From positions 1-44,186 of the forward strand of contig JAJFIV010000017.1 of NCBI GenBank assembly GCA_021774625.1: a stretch of DNA of 44,186 nt. The letters are read 5' to 3'. The DNA comes from Alphaproteobacteria bacterium. Lineage in GTDB: Bacteria > Pseudomonadota > Alphaproteobacteria > Sphingomonadales > JAKSBY01. Position numbers and translations under genes: made by a program. The notes beneath the pieces were generated by a model. The model was not told where the DNA came from. It worked only from the letters and a program-made list of their open reading frames with translations, and searched no databases. Below, piece after piece: positions 6,547 to 16,929 of this stretch. Every line of letters starts with the position of its first letter. Position 1 is the stretch's first letter.

Positions 6547-7971
6547 TTATACGGCCCGGGCCTTCGGACGTTTGCTGCGGGCTGACATTGGCAGGCACAG
6601 GCGAAATGTAACGCCGGTCTGATCGGATTTTTCCAGGATAATGGTCCCGCCATGGGCCTCAATCAGTTCCTTTGCTATGGCCAGGCCAAGACCGGTTCCG
6701 CCCTGGCCGCTGTTGCCGGAAAATGGGATGAACAGATTCTGCTTGGCCTTTTCCGGCAGGCCAGGCCCGTTATCCATGACGCGGATCACGGCCTGATTCT
6801 CATTCTCATAACCGGCTGCGATGGTAATGACGCAGTCCTCGCCGGACGCTTCCAAAGAATTACGCACAAGATTCAACAGCACCCGAAACAGCTGATCGGG
6901 ATCGGCCTCAAGGGCAAAACCGGGACCCACCTTATTCTCAAAGCGTGTTTTCGGCGCCCCGTCTGTACGGAGAGAAAGTCCGACTTCCTCCACCAGCACC
7001 CATAAGTCTATGGAGCGCGGCTCCGGCGGCGGTTCGTCGGCCTTGCCGTATTTCAGGCTCCGGTTACAAAGATTGATAGCCCGGTCAATGGCATTGATCA
7101 GGCGCGGGGAAAAGCTTTTGACTTTCGGGTCATCCACATTCTGCAACCTGCCGGAGGAAAGCTGGGCGACTGCCAGCATATTCCTGAGATCGTGATTGAT
7201 TTTGCTGACCGCCATCCCGAGATGGGCCAGCCGCGTTTTCTGATTGAGCGCCTGGCGCAATTCTTCCTGCATATGGGCGAGTTCCCGTTCGACCATGCCG
7301 ATCTCATCCCTGCGTTTGGACGGGGCTATCAGAGATCGGGCATCTTCCGGCCGTTCGCGAAAGGCGATCATGCTGTCAGTCACCCGGCAGATCGGTTTCA
7401 CGATGGTCATCAGAAGAGTCACATAAATCAGTGCCGCCGTGATTGTGGAAATCAGCAGGGAGCGCCAGAGAATGCCCACGGATTCATTCAGCATGGCCTG
7501 GTACAGCCTTTCTTCCTTCATGACGATGGCCACACTCTGTCCGGGAATTTCCGAAGGCCGGCCGGAAACCTGAATGGCGCCCTCCCCACCGCGGGACAGG
7601 GTGCCGTAGGACCAGACGATCAAATCAAAAATCGTCGCGTTGTCGAGAGTGTGCTGGTTACTGAGTTGTGGCGGCATATCGCGCCGCAGAATCAATTGTC
7701 TGAGATCGTCGCGGACAACAATCACCGCCTCGATCCCGGCCTTCATCAGCAACTCTTCCTCCAGGGCGTCACTGACCAGGCGGCCTGGCGCGCCTTCCAG
7801 CGTCAGGGCGGCAATCTGCGCGGCGGCCAGTCTTTGATCCAATTCATTGCGCCAGAATTGGGCAATGGAAGGAACATAGATAAAAACTTCAACCACCATC
7901 ACAAAAATCAGGGTCAGAATCAGAAGCCGCAACGGCAATCCGCTCCATATGGAAGGTACAGTCTGTTTCAT
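6547..7971 (-). CDS. Membrane sensor histidine kinase (orphan)
   Basis: 474 residues. Two transmembrane segments (about 14-34 and 168-188) flank a periplasmic sensor of about 130 residues. A HAMP region follows, then the H-box (NHDLRNMLAVAQ, His near 265), N-box (NLVRNSLEAS), G1 (DNGPGLP) and G2 (GGTGLGLAIA), so all catalytic motifs are present. The protein phosphorylates itself on the H-box His and should pass the phosphate to a response regulator, but none is encoded nearby. The ligand is unknown. The start is uncertain: the ATG at 7971 is used here, while an in-frame TTG nine bases upstream is possible. It is divergent from rpmH. Confidence 0.88.
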   Translation of the reverse strand: MKQTVPSIWSGLPLRLLILTLIFVMVVEVFIYVPSIAQFWRNELDQRLAAAQIAALTLEGAPGRLVSDALEEELLMKAGIEAVIVVRDDLRQLILRRDMPPQLSNQHTLDNATIFDLIVWSYGTLSRGGEGAIQVSGRPSEIPGQSVAIVMKEERLYQAMLNESVGILWRSLLISTITAALIYVTLLMTIVKPICRVTDSMIAFRERPEDARSLIAPSKRRDEIGMVERELAHMQEELRQALNQKTRLAHLGMAVSKINHDLRNMLAVAQLSSGRLQNVDDPKVKSFSPRLINAIDRAINLCNRSLKYGKADEPPPEPRSIDLWVLVEEVGLSLRTDGAPKTRFENKVGPGFALEADPDQLFRVLLNLVRNSLEASGEDCVITIAAGYENENQAVIRVMDNGPGLPEKAKQNLFIPFSGNSGQGGTGLGLAIAKELIEAHGGTIILEKSDQTGVTFRLCLPMSARSKRPKARAV

Positions 7972-8067
7972 CTCGCCCAATCCAATATCCCCACAAACGG
8001 GAATTTCCCACCCTTTTTACCTCCCGGCAAGCTACCGTAAATATATGCTCCTGACTATCCCTAACGG

Positions 8068-8096
8068 TTGACACCTGAATATTGGAAAGCTATACA
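8068..8096 (+). promoter_or_regulatory. Strong sigma70-type promoter of the rpmH-rnpA operon
   Basis: TTGACA (8068-8073), exactly 17 bases, then TATACA (8091-8096): a near-consensus housekeeping promoter. Transcription would begin around 8103, about 55 bases before the rpmH start codon, and would drive rpmH, rnpA, yidD, yidC and engB. Confidence 0.85.
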
Positions 8097-8157
8097 CCCG
8101 CTTCAATTTGATATTTGCCGCTGGCCGGATGGTCGCGGGTCTGAACGGAGAGAAAAC

Positions 8158-8292
8158 ATGAAACGCACCTTTCAACCGAGCAATCTGGTTCGTAAGCGCC
8201 GTCATGGATTCCGCGCCCGGATGGCGACCGTCGGCGGACGGCGTATTCTTGCCGCCCGCAGAGCCAAAGGCCGCAAGCGGCTCAGCGCCTAA
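8158..8292 (+). CDS. rpmH: 50S ribosomal protein L34
   Basis: 44 residues, the standard length, beginning [20 protein letters not shown] and ending GRKRLSA, which is the invariant L34 pattern. GGAGAG lies seven bases before the ATG. It is the first gene of the conserved rpmH-rnpA-yidD-yidC block. The protein is a very basic structural component of the large ribosomal subunit and binds 23S rRNA. Confidence 0.98.
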   Translation: MKRTFQPSNLVRKRRHGFRARMATVGGRRILAARRAKGRKRLSA

Positions 8293-8337
8293 ATCGGGGC
8301 ATTCGCTTCGTTACCGACAGAGGGATCACATCCTGCC

Positions 8338-8682
8338 ATGCCGCCGCTCCAGTCATTGAAACGGCGGCGTGATTTTTTGGCCATTGCCGCGACTCGCCAA
8401 AAATATGTTGCCAAGGGGTTCATTCTGCAAATCAGAAAGCATCCGGAGCAGGAAGATCTCATCCGTATCGGATATACCGTTTCAAAAAAAGTCGGCAATG
8501 CGGTGGAAAGGAATCGCGTCAAGCGACGTTTGCGCGCCGCGTCACAGCTGATTATGCCGGAAAAAGCGCGGCCGGCATGCGACTATGTCTTGATCGGGCG
8601 GCGGAACGCCCTTACTTGTAGCTTCGATCGTATCACACGTGATCTGTCCGATGCGCTAACGCGTCTCAACGAAGGCCAATAG
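8338..8682 (+). CDS. rnpA: Ribonuclease P protein component
   Basis: 114 residues. It begins with [20 protein letters not shown] and contains the RNase P signature [17 protein letters not shown] (about 52-68), the RNA-binding RNR helix. With the RNase P RNA, encoded elsewhere, it removes 5' leaders from tRNA precursors. It sits 45 bases after rpmH and one base before yidD, in the usual operon. Confidence 0.97.
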   Translation: MPPLQSLKRRRDFLAIAATRQKYVAKGFILQIRKHPEQEDLIRIGYTVSKKVGNAVERNRVKRRLRAASQLIMPEKARPACDYVLIGRRNALTCSFDRITRDLSDALTRLNEGQ

Positions 8683-8683
8683 C

Positions 8684-8962
8684 ATGACAATTCTTGCCAG
8701 GCTCGTTTCCCTGCCCGTGCATGTTTATCGCCTGGCGATCTCCCCGCTGCTGCCCGGAACCTGCCGCTATCACCCGACCTGCAGCGCCTATGCGCTGGAG
8801 GCGATTGCGGTTCATGGCGGACTAAAGGGCGGATGGCTTGCCGCCAGGCGGCTTCTCCGCTGCCATCCTTTTGGCGGGTTTGGTTTTGATCCGGTGCCCT
8901 TAAAGTGCGCTGATGCACCTTCTGGACAAAACCCCTGTAATAAACTTGACGAAAGTCTGTAG
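8684..8962 (+). CDS. yidD: Membrane protein insertion efficiency factor YidD
   Basis: 92 residues. It shows the DUF37/YidD pattern: an amphipathic N-terminus ([19 protein letters not shown]), the conserved cluster [19 protein letters not shown] at about 27-45, and [17 protein letters not shown]. YidD is a small peripheral inner-membrane protein that helps YidC-dependent insertion. It lies between rnpA and yidC with gaps of one and two bases, so translation is probably coupled. Confidence 0.97.
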   Translation: MTILARLVSLPVHVYRLAISPLLPGTCRYHPTCSAYALEAIAVHGGLKGGWLAARRLLRCHPFGGFGFDPVPLKCADAPSGQNPCNKLDESL

Positions 8963-8964
8963 GA

Positions 8965-10698
8965 ATGAGTGATCAAAAAAACCTGCTTGTCGCCCTGGTG
9001 CTGTCTATTCTGGTGCTGGTGGCGTTTGATTATTTTTATCTGACGCCTAATGCCCCGCCGCCGATGCCGGTTGCTGGGGATCAGGGGGAATTGGAACCGC
9101 CGGGCCCTGTGACGGGCGATGCGCCGGTGCCTGCAGGCGATGCCCCGGTTCCGGACGGCCCGCGCCCTGATGCACCCGAACTCAGCGCTGCCGGGAATGC
9201 CGCGCCGGCCCCCCGCGTCCGGATAGCGACACCACGGCTGACAGGCTCCATTTCGCTGAGAGGCGGACGCATCGACGACCTGGTGCTGGCGGATTATGAT
9301 GTCAGCATCGAAGAAGGATCCGATCAGGTCCGGCTTTTAAGCGGGCCGGCGAGCGCCAACCCCTATTATGCGGAATTTGGATGGGCCTCCCGGGACCGGG
9401 CCCTGTCTCTGCCAAAGGACGCCAGTGACTGGGAAAACATGTCCGGTGAGCTGACCCCGACTTCACCGCTTATTCTGCGCTGGAATAACGGTCTGGGGCT
9501 GATTTTTACCCGCACCATTTCGATCGACGAAGATTATATGTTCACTATCCATCAGTCGGTGGAAAATCAGTCCGGCAGTGCCGTGACCCTTGCCCCCTAC
9601 GGTCTGATTGCCCGGCGCGGCACACCGGAAACCAGCGGTTTTCTGATTCTGCATGAAGGCCCGCTGGGGGTTTTCGACGGCCGGCTGAAGGAAACCGATT
9701 ATGATGATGTGAAGGATGACGGCCCGGTGAATTTTAATTCCACCGGCGGCTGGATCGGCATCACCGATAAATACTGGCTGACGACGCTGGTGCCCGATCA
9801 GGACACTCCCTTCAACGCCCGCTTCACCCACCGGGAAGAGCGTGGCGATGACCGCTATCAGGTGGATTATCTGGATGCGGAACAGACCATTCCCGCCGGC
9901 GGCACCATCGAGATCACCAATCTGCTTTTTGCCGGAGCCAAGGAAGTGGACCTGATCGACCGCTATCAGGAACAATATAATATCACACTGTTTGACCGGA
10001 CCATTGACTGGGGCTGGCTGGTTCTGCTGACCAAGCCGATTTTCCATGCGCTCGATTTCTTCTATGGTCTGGTTGGCAATTTCGGCGTCGCCATTCTGCT
10101 GCTGACTGTTGTGATCAAATTGATTTTCTTTCCGCTTGCCAACAAGTCCTATGTGGCGATGAGCAAGATGAAGAAGCTGGCGCCGGAAATGAAGAAAATT
10201 CAGCAACGCTTTGCCGACGACAAGGTCCGTCAGCAGCAGGAAATCATGGCGCTTTATAAAAAAGAAAAGGCCAATCCGGCCGCGGGCTGCCTGCCCATGC
10301 TGATCCAGATTCCGGTGTTTTTCGCGCTTTATAAGGTTCTGTTCATCACTATCGAGATGCGTCATCAGCCTTTTTTCGGCTGGATTCAGGATTTATCCGC
10401 CGCCGATCCCCTGCTGATCACCAATCTGTTCGGTCTGGTCCCATGGGACCCGCCGCGGCTGATCGCCATCGGCATCTGGCCCCTGATCATGGGGATTACC
10501 ATGTTTCTTCAGCAAAAACTGAACCCGCAGCCGGCTGACCCTATTCAGGCGAAAGTCTTTATGGCGCTGCCCATTGTCTTTACCTTCATTCTGGCGCCTT
10601 TCCCCGCCGGGCTGGTCATTTACTGGAGCTGGAACAACCTTCTTTCCATGGCGCAGCAATGGGCGATCATGCGCCGGATGGGCGTGAAGGCGACATGA
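8965..10698 (+). CDS. yidC: Membrane protein insertase YidC (Oxa1 family)
   Basis: 577 residues. An N-terminal transmembrane segment ([19 protein letters not shown]) is followed by a Pro/Ala/Gly-rich linker (about 30-85), the large periplasmic beta-sandwich domain (about 90-340) and the conserved C-terminal 60KD_IMP core ([20 protein letters not shown], then [17 protein letters not shown]). YidC inserts and folds inner-membrane proteins, alone or with SecYEG. The stop codon overlaps the engB start (ATGA). Confidence 0.98.
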   Translation: MSDQKNLLVALVLSILVLVAFDYFYLTPNAPPPMPVAGDQGELEPPGPVTGDAPVPAGDAPVPDGPRPDAPELSAAGNAAPAPRVRIATPRLTGSISLRGGRIDDLVLADYDVSIEEGSDQVRLLSGPASANPYYAEFGWASRDRALSLPKDASDWENMSGELTPTSPLILRWNNGLGLIFTRTISIDEDYMFTIHQSVENQSGSAVTLAPYGLIARRGTPETSGFLILHEGPLGVFDGRLKETDYDDVKDDGPVNFNSTGGWIGITDKYWLTTLVPDQDTPFNARFTHREERGDDRYQVDYLDAEQTIPAGGTIEITNLLFAGAKEVDLIDRYQEQYNITLFDRTIDWGWLVLLTKPIFHALDFFYGLVGNFGVAILLLTVVIKLIFFPLANKSYVAMSKMKKLAPEMKKIQQRFADDKVRQQQEIMALYKKEKANPAAGCLPMLIQIPVFFALYKVLFITIEMRHQPFFGWIQDLSAADPLLITNLFGLVPWDPPRLIAIGIWPLIMGITMFLQQKLNPQPADPIQAKVFMALPIVFTFILAPFPAGLVIYWSWNNLLSMAQQWAIMRRMGVKAT

Positions 10699-11363
10699 GC
10701 GCCGCGCCGGATGTTGCGGATGACGACCGCGCGCAATGGCTGGAAAAGGGACAGTTGCTGTTCAAATGCCCCTGTGAATTTGTCATGGGGGTCGTCGGGC
10801 TGGAACACCTGCCGCCCGCCGACCGTGTGGAAATCGCTTTTTGCGGCCGTTCCAATGTCGGAAAATCCAGCCTGCTGAATGCCCTGACCGGCCAGAAGAG
10901 CCTGGCGCGGACGTCGAACACACCGGGCCGGACCCAGGAAATCAACTATTTTTCCCTGAATAAGGGGGGGCCGGGGCCGCTCTATCTCGTTGACCTGCCG
11001 GGCTATGGCTATGCCAGGGCGCCGAAGACGGAAGTCGAACGCTGGACCGGCCTGGTGAAGGATTATCTCAAAGGACGGCAGACCCTGCGCCGTGTTTTGC
11101 TGCTGATCGATGCCCGCCACGGGCTGAAGGCCAATGATAAAAACTTCATGGCACTGATGGATGTCGCGGCGGTTTCCTATCAGATCGTCCTGACCAAGCT
11201 GGATAAGATCAAGGCCGGCGGCCGTGAAAAATTGCGGGCGATTATCGCGGAGCAGGTCAAGAAACACCCGGCCTGCTATCCGGAAATCCTGGCAACCAGC
11301 TCGCAAAAGACACTGGGGCTTGATGAAGTCAAAGCGGAAATCGCGCATCTTCTGGAACAATAA
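10695..11363 (+). CDS. engB: Ribosome biogenesis GTPase EngB (YihA/YsxC)
   Basis: 222 residues from the ATG at 10695, which overlaps the yidC stop by four bases; a longer reading would run back into yidC. GTPase motifs are all present: G1 [14 protein letters not shown] (about 54-67), G2 region [11 protein letters not shown]3 DLPGYGYA and G4 TKLDK. EngB is an essential GTPase needed for 50S subunit assembly. In many alphaproteobacteria argB comes next, but here a reversed DUF2336 gene does. Confidence 0.97.
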   Translation: MSAAPDVADDDRAQWLEKGQLLFKCPCEFVMGVVGLEHLPPADRVEIAFCGRSNVGKSSLLNALTGQKSLARTSNTPGRTQEINYFSLNKGGPGPLYLVDLPGYGYARAPKTEVERWTGLVKDYLKGRQTLRRVLLLIDARHGLKANDKNFMALMDVAAVSYQIVLTKLDKIKAGGREKLRAIIAEQVKKHPACYPEILATSSQKTLGLDEVKAEIAHLLEQ

Positions 11364-12593
11364 TCACTCATCGATGAAATAACTGAGCTGGAACTCCACT
11401 TCCTTTTCATCAAACGGATAATCCACACCGTCTTTTGCCGGGACAAGTTGGCTTGGCGGCACCAGAGCGAGCTTGATCTGCATTTCGTAGGCCGTACGCA
11501 TTTTAAGACCGGCCTGCCAAGCAAGCGCCGTTACCGCCCGGCCGCTTTTCGACACAAGAATTTTTTTCACTGCCTCGACAGGAAGCTTCGATAATTCCGC
11601 AAGGCAGAAAATCAGCAATCGGCGCCTGTTGCCGGCGATCTGATCGAGAATGAAACTGTCGTCAATAGCGCCCCGCCGATAAAAATCCGCGGCTTTTTCG
11701 GCAAGCCCTGCTTCCTCTTCTGCGCCGATGGGTTCCGCTGCGATACGCTCCCGCACTTTATCAAGAATCTCTTCCGCCGTTTTGTTATCCAGGCCCTTAC
11801 CGTCAATCAGCCCGTGAACCAGGGAGGAGGCGACGAAATCCGCAATCCTGCGAATGGCGCGGACGGACAGATCCGGGCGCAAGGAAAGCGGGCCGTGCAA
11901 CGCATTCTGCTTCTTCGCCTGGCGGATAATCTGATCCATGGTTTCTTCCCGGATCCGCGCTTCCTTGTTGGTGAGCAAGGCAGTGAGGGCGGGGATATCC
12001 AGTGATCCGGCAATGCTATCGGACATGTCTTCGCTCAACTTCCGCCTTTTCGCAATGCAGGCAAGGCCGCCTTCCACAATCCCGGCGGCAAGAATTTCCT
12101 TCATATCCGTATCGCTCAGCAAGGGGGAATATTCGAGGATCGGGGCGGCAACCTCAATCTCCTCGTCACCCGCCAGGCCCTTGATGATATCTTTTGGAAC
12201 ATTGGTGGCGTGCTTGAGCTCCTCGGCAACAATTTTTCGCACCTTTGCCAGCTGATCCTTGGCGAGCCGTTCCAGAATGACGATGGACCGGTCCAGCAGC
12301 GCACTGCCTTCACCCGGCCTCAGATTGGGCACAAGCCGGGCAATCTTGCGGGCCAGCTCGGCCCGCACCTCATCATCCTCATCCTCTGAAAGGATTTCAT
12401 CTGCATGGATTGGCGCGCCCGAATTTTCGGCAATATCCCGGCGAATCTCAATCGATGGATCGGAAGCGAGATAATACAGGATTTCCGGTTCGGTTTCCGG
12501 ATGGGCCGCGAGTTTTCGCTTTTTCGCCACATCCTCCCGCTTCAGGCTCTTCTTAGCCTCATTATAGGAGATTTTCTTTGATCCAACGGTCAT
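11364..12593 (-). CDS. DUF2336 family protein
   Basis: 409 residues, predominantly alpha-helical with HEAT-like stretches, for example AAHPETEPEILYYLASDPSI, then EIRRDIAENSGAPIHADEIL and DDEVRAELARKIARLVPNL at about 25-95. This is the pattern of DUF2336, an alphaproteobacterial family of unknown function. Basic N-terminus, no signal peptide or membrane segment, so probably cytoplasmic. It is convergent with engB with no bases between the two genes and divergent from the HAD gene. Confidence 0.75.
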   Translation of the reverse strand: MTVGSKKISYNEAKKSLKREDVAKKRKLAAHPETEPEILYYLASDPSIEIRRDIAENSGAPIHADEILSEDEDDEVRAELARKIARLVPNLRPGEGSALLDRSIVILERLAKDQLAKVRKIVAEELKHATNVPKDIIKGLAGDEEIEVAAPILEYSPLLSDTDMKEILAAGIVEGGLACIAKRRKLSEDMSDSIAGSLDIPALTALLTNKEARIREETMDQIIRQAKKQNALHGPLSLRPDLSVRAIRRIADFVASSLVHGLIDGKGLDNKTAEEILDKVRERIAAEPIGAEEEAGLAEKAADFYRRGAIDDSFILDQIAGNRRRLLIFCLAELSKLPVEAVKKILVSKSGRAVTALAWQAGLKMRTAYEMQIKLALVPPSQLVPAKDGVDYPFDEKEVEFQLSYFIDE

Positions 12594-12705
12594 GCGGCTT
12601 GATCCGGCCCCCCCGCTTCTTTATGTGTTTGTCGAACAATATACCCGGTCGGCCCATTGCCAAAATCGCTTTAGCGAATTTTGGCCATGCGCGGCGAGTA
12701 ACGTT

Positions 12706-13431
12706 ATGACAAATGCCTTTAAAATGGATTTAAAGCCGAGAAAAATCGATCACAGTTCTGAAACCGTGTGGATTTTTGATCTGGATAATACGCTCTATTC
12801 GGCCTCCAGTGATGTTTTTGCCGATATTGATGGCCGCATGGGGCAGTTTATCGCCGGGCATTTCTCGGTCAGTCTCGAAGAAGCCCATCGCATGCGTTAC
12901 GATTTTTTTATGAGCCACGGCACCACCTTGCGCGGCCTGATGGATGAACACGGGATGGCGCCCGGGAAATTCCTTGATTATGTTCATGATATTGATATCG
13001 GCCGAATTGGCGCCGACGCGGGGCTGATAGAAGCGGTCAGCGGTCTTCAGGGGCAGAAATATATTTTTACCAATGCCACGGTCCGCCATGCGGTACGCAT
13101 TCTCGACCGGCTTGACCTTGCCGGATATTTTGACGGAATTTTTGATATTGAAGCGGCGGATTATATCCCAAAACCCAACCAAAAACCCTATGAGGATATG
13201 TTGGGCCGCTACGGGATTCAGCCTGAAAGTGCAGTGATGGTAGAGGATATGGCGCGCAATCTGGAACCCGCGCACGGGCTCGGCATGACCACCGTCTGGC
13301 TCAATACCGGCAGTGAGTGGGGCGCGAAAGGCCGCGAAGACCATTTCATTCATCATGAAATTGACAATCTTGCAGACTGGCTTGCGCAGATTATTCAGAA
13401 GGATACGCGGGATAACAGTCATGATCTCTAG
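12706..13431 (+). CDS. HAD-superfamily pyrimidine 5'-nucleotidase-like hydrolase
   Basis: 241 residues from the ATG at 12706, preceded by GGCGAG; an upstream in-frame ATG at 12592 would add 38 residues not typical of the family. Motif [18 protein letters not shown] holds both catalytic Asp residues, motif II is the IFTNAT region, and motif III/IV are PKPNQKPY and MVEDMARN. The protein resembles SDT1/Phm8-type pyrimidine nucleotidases, dephosphorylating nucleotides or related metabolites. It overlaps dapD by 11 bases, a coupling common in alphaproteobacteria. Confidence 0.88.
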   Translation: MTNAFKMDLKPRKIDHSSETVWIFDLDNTLYSASSDVFADIDGRMGQFIAGHFSVSLEEAHRMRYDFFMSHGTTLRGLMDEHGMAPGKFLDYVHDIDIGRIGADAGLIEAVSGLQGQKYIFTNATVRHAVRILDRLDLAGYFDGIFDIEAADYIPKPNQKPYEDMLGRYGIQPESAVMVEDMARNLEPAHGLGMTTVWLNTGSEWGAKGREDHFIHHEIDNLADWLAQIIQKDTRDNSHDL

Positions 13432-14266
13432 TAAACTGGAACAGGTTATCAACCGGGCATGGGAAGCCCGCGGCGAAATCACCACCGATACAAAAGGCGA
13501 GATCCGCGACGCGGTTGAGGAAGCGCTCAATCTTCTCGATAATGGCCACGTCCGCGTCGCCGCGAAAGAAGGCGGCGGCTGGGTGGTTCACCAATGGCTG
13601 AAAAAGGCGGTCCTGCTGTCGTTCCGGCTCAATGATATGGCGCTGATCGAAGGCGGACCGGGCCGGGATACGCCCTGGTTCGACAAAGTGCCGTCGAAAT
13701 TTGCCGGCTGGAGCGCGGAGCATTTCCGCCGGGCCGGATTTCGCGCCGTACCGGGGGCGATCGTCCGCCGGTCGGCTTTTATCGGCAAGGGGGCGGTGCT
13801 GATGCCAAGCTTTGTCAATCTCGGCGCCTATGTGGGGGACGGGACAATGGTCGACACCTGGGCAACGGTCGGCTCTTGCGCGCAGATTGGCAAAAATGTC
13901 CATATCTCGGGCGGTGCGGGGATCGGCGGTGTGCTGGAACCCTTGCAGGCTGAGCCCGTGATCATTGAGGATAACTGCTTTATCGGCGCCCGTTCCGAAG
14001 TGGCGGAGGGCGTAATTGTTGAAGAGGGAGCGGTGCTTTCCATGGGGGTTTATCTGGGCGCTTCCACCAAAATCATCGACCGGGAAAGCGGTGAAATCTT
14101 CAGAGGCCGGGTGCCCGCCTATTCGGTGGTGGTGCCGGGAACTGCGGCCGGCAAACCCCTGCCCGACGGCAGCCCCGGTCCGGCTCTCTATGCCGCGGTT
14201 ATTGTCAAGCGGGTGGATGCCCGGACCCGGTCCAAAACCTCCGTCAACGATCTGCTCAGGGACTGA
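13421..14266 (+). CDS. dapD: 2,3,4,5-tetrahydropyridine-2,6-dicarboxylate N-succinyltransferase
   Basis: 281 residues, starting [20 protein letters not shown] at 13421, which matches the family's N-terminus; earlier in-frame codons lie inside the HAD gene. The C-terminal half is a left-handed beta-helix of hexapeptide repeats (about 105-240: [20 protein letters not shown], then [20 protein letters not shown]). It succinylates tetrahydrodipicolinate in the lysine/meso-diaminopimelate pathway. dapE follows six bases later. Confidence 0.97.
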   Translation: MISSKLEQVINRAWEARGEITTDTKGEIRDAVEEALNLLDNGHVRVAAKEGGGWVVHQWLKKAVLLSFRLNDMALIEGGPGRDTPWFDKVPSKFAGWSAEHFRRAGFRAVPGAIVRRSAFIGKGAVLMPSFVNLGAYVGDGTMVDTWATVGSCAQIGKNVHISGGAGIGGVLEPLQAEPVIIEDNCFIGARSEVAEGVIVEEGAVLSMGVYLGASTKIIDRESGEIFRGRVPAYSVVVPGTAAGKPLPDGSPGPALYAAVIVKRVDARTRSKTSVNDLLRD

Positions 14267-14272
14267 CCGGCC

Positions 14273-15430
14273 ATGACCGGACCAGCCATTGACCCCATCG
14301 CCCTGACACAGGACCTGATCCGCTGCCCCAGTATCACCCCCCGCGATGAGGGGGCGCTGGATATTGTGCAGCAGGCGCTGGAAGGCCTCGGTTTTGACTG
14401 TCATCGCCTGGTTTTTTCCGAAGCCGGCACGGCGGATGTCGGCAATCTTTACGCCCGGTTCGGAAGGGGCGCCCCCAATCTTTGCTTTGCCGGGCATACC
14501 GACGTAGTGCCGGCCGGTGATCTGGCCGACTGGCAGACCGGTCCTTTTGCCGCAATCATTGAAGACGGGAGGCTGAAAGGCCGGGGCGCGGCCGATATGA
14601 AAGGTGCCATTGCCGCCTATATTGCCGCGCTGGCCGCCTTTCTTGGCGCGACCGGCGGTAAATTTCCGGGTTCGCTTTCCCTGCTGATCACCGGCGATGA
14701 GGAAGGGGCGGCGATCAATGGCACGGCGAAGGTTTTGCGATGGCTGGAGGAAAAAGGGGAAAAGCTGGATTTTTGTCTGGTTGGCGAACCCACTTCCTGC
14801 GAAACGCTGGGCGACATGATAAAAATCGGCCGCCGGGGCAGCCTGTCCGGTGAAATCACGGTGATCGGCATAGGCGGCCATGTGGCCTATCCGGATCTGG
14901 CCAAAAACCCGATCCCGGGCCTTGCTAAAATTATTACAATGCTGAAGGCGGAACCACTGGATCAGGGGACGGAACATTTTCCGCCATCCAATCTGGAAGT
15001 CATCAATATTGAGATCGGCAATGCGGCCGGCAATGTGATTCCGGCCCGGGCCGGTGCGGCTTTCAATATCCGCTTCAACAACCTGCATGAACCCGATGAC
15101 CTGAAGGAAAAGGTCCGGCGGGCCTGTGAAGCCTCGGGTTTTGAATATGAGCTTTCCTTCAGGCTGTTCGGGGATGCCTTCCTTTCGCCCGAAAGCGCGC
15201 TGCAATCCGCGGTCCTTCATGCCATTGAAGAAAAAACCGGCGCTCTGCCCGAGCTTTCCACAACCGGCGGCACGTCCGATGCGCGCTATATCAAAAACCA
15301 TTGCCCGGTCACGGAATTCGGCCTGGTTGGCAAGACCATCCATAAGCCCAACGAGGAAGCCGCCGTCAGCGATATCGCGGCGATCAGCGATATTTATCAC
15401 AATATCCTGCAGCATTTTTTCAGGGCCTGA
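14273..15430 (+). CDS. dapE: Succinyl-diaminopimelate desuccinylase
   Basis: 385 residues of the M20 metallopeptidase family. Zinc-ligand and catalytic motifs are clear: CFAGHTDVVPAGD (about 68-80), GRGAADMKG (about 103-111), ITGDEEG (about 138-144) and the C-terminal TTGGTSDARY and KNHCPVTEFG regions. It releases succinate from N-succinyl-diaminopimelate two steps after DapD. Cytoplasmic. Part of the HAD-dapD-dapE operon. Confidence 0.97.
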   Translation: MTGPAIDPIALTQDLIRCPSITPRDEGALDIVQQALEGLGFDCHRLVFSEAGTADVGNLYARFGRGAPNLCFAGHTDVVPAGDLADWQTGPFAAIIEDGRLKGRGAADMKGAIAAYIAALAAFLGATGGKFPGSLSLLITGDEEGAAINGTAKVLRWLEEKGEKLDFCLVGEPTSCETLGDMIKIGRRGSLSGEITVIGIGGHVAYPDLAKNPIPGLAKIITMLKAEPLDQGTEHFPPSNLEVINIEIGNAAGNVIPARAGAAFNIRFNNLHEPDDLKEKVRRACEASGFEYELSFRLFGDAFLSPESALQSAVLHAIEEKTGALPELSTTGGTSDARYIKNHCPVTEFGLVGKTIHKPNEEAAVSDIAAISDIYHNILQHFFRA

Positions 15431-15431
15431 C

Positions 15432-16010
15432 TTGTCCTTTCAGGAACATATTGCCCGTGCCCTTTATGCCGCCTGGCGGCTGCTCAGCCTGGATAAGTCG
15501 GGACTTTCCTTTCTGGAAGTGAGCGGCAAGGGTGTTTTGCGGTCCTTTGCGGCACTGCTGTTTGCGCTGCCGCTTTATCTGTTGTCGCTTTATCTGGTGA
15601 CCCGCAGTCCCGGGGCGGGGGCTATTACCTCAAGCCCGTTGTCTCTGCTTTTGACCGGGTACGCCCTGGGCTGGCTTGTGTTCGCTTTTTTTGCTTTTCA
15701 GATCAGCAGGCTGATCGGCCTGGAGGCGCGCTATATGCGCTTTATCACCGTTTATAACTGGGCGCGGGTCTTTGTGGCGATCCTCTGGCTACCGGCCCAC
15801 GCCCTGATTCTCCTCGGCCTTGTCAGCCGGCCGGCCGGCGATATTCTGCTGGTTGTCACATTTGGGATTGTTTTTGCCTATCGCTGGTATATCGCCAAAG
15901 CGGCTTTCGGGACCAACGCCGTTTACAGCGCACTTATTGTTGTGATGGATATGGCGTTCTTTTTCGCTATAGAATCCGCCATCATTAACTGGCATGCGCC
16001 CCTTCAGTAA
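15432..16010 (+). CDS. Hypothetical multi-pass membrane protein
   Basis: 192 residues if the TTG at 15432, one base after the dapE stop, is the start; any ATG in this frame lies deep inside dapE. CAGGG in the dapE tail may serve as ribosome site. About five hydrophobic segments are visible (around 40-58, 70-92, 108-128, 135-155 and 165-185). I recognise no named family. Close coupling to dapE suggests co-expression. It overlaps the truA end by seven bases on the opposite strand. Confidence 0.7.
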   Translation: MSFQEHIARALYAAWRLLSLDKSGLSFLEVSGKGVLRSFAALLFALPLYLLSLYLVTRSPGAGAITSSPLSLLLTGYALGWLVFAFFAFQISRLIGLEARYMRFITVYNWARVFVAILWLPAHALILLGLVSRPAGDILLVVTFGIVFAYRWYIAKAAFGTNAVYSALIVVMDMAFFFAIESAIINWHAPLQ

Positions 16011-16741
16011 TCGATATGGCTGAGATACAGCCCTTCCGGCGGGGCGTTCAGGCCAAGAGCGGCGCGATCCTTTGCGTCCAGTGCCGTTCTCAGGTCCGCC
16101 GCCCTCCATTTTCCTTCGCCAACCAGTTTCAGGCAGCCAACCATGGACCGGACCTGATGATGAAGGAAGGATTTGGCCTCCACCGTGACCGTGATGTCAT
16201 CGCCCTCGCGCGTCACCTCCAGCCGGTCCAGCGTCTTGACCGGTGATTTTGCCTGACAATGAACCGACCGGAATGTGGTGAAATCATGCTTGCCGACAAG
16301 ACTTTGCGCCGCCCGGTGCATGGCATCCGCATCAAGGGAACTGGCGACCCGCCAGACGCGGTTTTTGTCAAGCGCCAGGGGTGCGCGGCGGTTCTTGATC
16401 CGGTAAATATAGTGGCGCCTTTGCGCGGAAAAGCGGGCATGAAAATCCTGATCCATCTTTTCCGCTGTCAATATCACGACGGGACTGGGTTTTAAATGAT
16501 GATTGAGCGCGCCCTGCACCTGATCAGCCCTGACCGGCTTTTCGAGATCAAAATGCGCCACCTGACCCAGCGCATGCACCCCGGCATCGGTCCGCCCCGC
16601 ACCCTGAACGCGGATTGTCTCGCCGGAAAAAGCCTGGATGGCGCTCTCCAGCGCCTCCTGGATCGACGCCCCGTTCTCCTGCGCCTGCCAGCCAACAAAA
16701 TCCGTGCCGTCATATTCTATGGTGATTTTAAAACGCTGCAT
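16004..16741 (-). CDS. truA: tRNA pseudouridine(38-40) synthase TruA
   Basis: 245 residues. The catalytic motif is [20 protein letters not shown] (about 45-64) with the nucleophilic Asp in [26 protein letters not shown] at the N-terminus and [20 protein letters not shown] near residue 200 are also family signatures. The enzyme isomerises U38-U40 in the anticodon arm of many tRNAs. It is convergent with the membrane protein gene; fmt lies 190 bases away on the same strand. Confidence 0.97.
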   Translation of the reverse strand: MQRFKITIEYDGTDFVGWQAQENGASIQEALESAIQAFSGETIRVQGAGRTDAGVHALGQVAHFDLEKPVRADQVQGALNHHLKPSPVVILTAEKMDQDFHARFSAQRRHYIYRIKNRRAPLALDKNRVWRVASSLDADAMHRAAQSLVGKHDFTTFRSVHCQAKSPVKTLDRLEVTREGDDITVTVEAKSFLHHQVRSMVGCLKLVGEGKWRAADLRTALDAKDRAALGLNAPPEGLYLSHIDY

Positions 16742-16929
16742 TTATGACACTGTCTCCGCTCCCGTTCCCGCCGCCGGTACAGGTTGCCCCAATGCTAGCA
16801 ACCACCTCCTCCCGATCGCTCATATTATAATCTAATATAGAATATTCTAAATTAATATTATTTACATTCTTTCATCAGCGGATAACTCCTTAAGCATTAT
16901 TGCCCCGGATCCATATGCCTGGGAAAAGC
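16742..16929. other. Short AT-rich gap between fmt and truA
   Basis: The stretch 16820-16870 is strikingly AT-rich (TATTATAATCTAATATAG, AATTAATATTATTTAC) compared with its GC-rich surroundings and is probably the truA promoter region on the minus strand, given its position. No gene or stable hairpin is evident. Confidence 0.4.

Noticed and set aside
7192-8040. 282-codon plus-strand open frame
   Set aside because: Antisense to the histidine kinase, whose motifs are all intact on the minus strand.
9463-10365. 300-codon minus-strand open frame
   Set aside because: Antisense to yidC; no recognisable domain.
13391-15415. Long 674-codon open frame on the minus strand
   Set aside because: It is a shadow of dapD and dapE, both of which have full family motifs on the plus strand; the antisense product resembles nothing and has a His/Gly/Arg-rich composition typical of GC-rich shadows.
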